Assembly (NCBI GenBank): GCA_028278025.1
Contig: JANQFE010000155.1
Span: forward strand, 1-32,884
Origin: Thermodesulfobacteriota bacterium
GTDB taxonomy: Bacteria; Desulfobacterota; WTBG01; CAIYCZ01; CAIRTM01
Direction of reading: 5' to 3'
DNA: 32,884 nt
Shown in pieces: positions 32,769-32,884 of the stretch. The notes below the pieces were generated by a model. That model saw nothing but the letters and a program-made list of their open reading frames with translations, ran no database searches and was not told the origin of the DNA. Position numbers and translations under genes: made by a program. Each line of letters opens with the position of its first letter. Positions within the stretch are counted from its first letter, which is position 1.

Positions 32769-32884
32769 TCTTACACTAGTACTTACGGACAATTAAAATT
32801 GTGCTTTCATCCGTTCGCCACCTTTGGTTTGAGACGCTAGGGCGGTGTGAGCACGGGCCGTGATGACAGCTTTAAGCTTTTTCC
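32769..32884. other. End of window, no gene identified
   Basis: The last 116 bases after aroC hold no start codon with a ribosome-binding site and no clear terminator hairpin. Whether the aro operon continues cannot be seen. Confidence 0.4.

Overview
The window comes from a diderm bacterium of moderate GC. Evidence for an outer membrane is a predicted beta-barrel outer-membrane protein, several exported proteins and an ECF sigma/anti-sigma envelope operon. The taxon cannot be fixed from the sequence alone. The TreT-like glycosyltransferase next to a DUF5752 protein, the AroD-AroE fusion, the DUF3106 protein and the large secreted propeller proteins are most familiar to me from Desulfobacterota/Deltaproteobacteria-like and Omnitrophota-like genomes (inference). 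No rRNA, tRNA or CRISPR array was recognised.

Accessory end (1-5.6 kb). A retron reverse transcriptase of the Ec67 (Eco2) kind, with an RT domain fused to a TOPRIM domain, lacks a credible start: homology runs upstream of the first start codon into an in-frame stop. An IS5/IS1182-like insertion sequence lies just downstream. Three single-gene units follow: a SnoaL-like/ester-cyclase protein, a bacteriohemerythrin and a GNAT acetyltransferase. The first two share a nearly identical 40-bp leader.

Surface-protein and housekeeping region (5.6-18 kb). Two big exported proteins, one a seven-repeat RCC1 propeller (about 1,500 residues) and one a seven-repeat WGSS propeller with a PKD domain, flank hisE, a small Tat-exported protein behind a riboswitch-like leader with a terminator, crcB, a truncated DUF190 gene, pdxA, a remnant of a four-helix-bundle gene inside inverted repeats, and uvrA. 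The two propeller proteins end in the same unnamed helical C-terminal domain.

Regulation, envelope and metabolism (18-28.5 kb). A Crp/Fnr regulator with a dyad in its promoter is followed by a PilZ protein, a two-gene DUF5752-treT unit, a DUF456 membrane protein and mtaB. A minus-strand operon then encodes an ECF sigma factor, a ZAS anti-sigma factor, a small exported acidic protein, a DUF3106 protein and a small exported protein, closed by a strong terminator. The anti-sigma factor and the small acidic protein share a repeated Glu/Asn/Leu motif. An outer-membrane barrel gene lies upstream, then an HDIG-domain gene on the plus strand.

Aromatic biosynthesis (28.5-32.8 kb). A 126-bp elongated imperfect hairpin with G.U pairs, a candidate structured RNA, precedes a near-consensus sigma-70 promoter whose -10 box sits inside a dyad. 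The promoter drives aroDE (fused), aroA and aroC, the shikimate pathway from dehydroquinate to chorismate except shikimate kinase. AroA and AroC both carry unusual replacements at normally conserved active-site positions.
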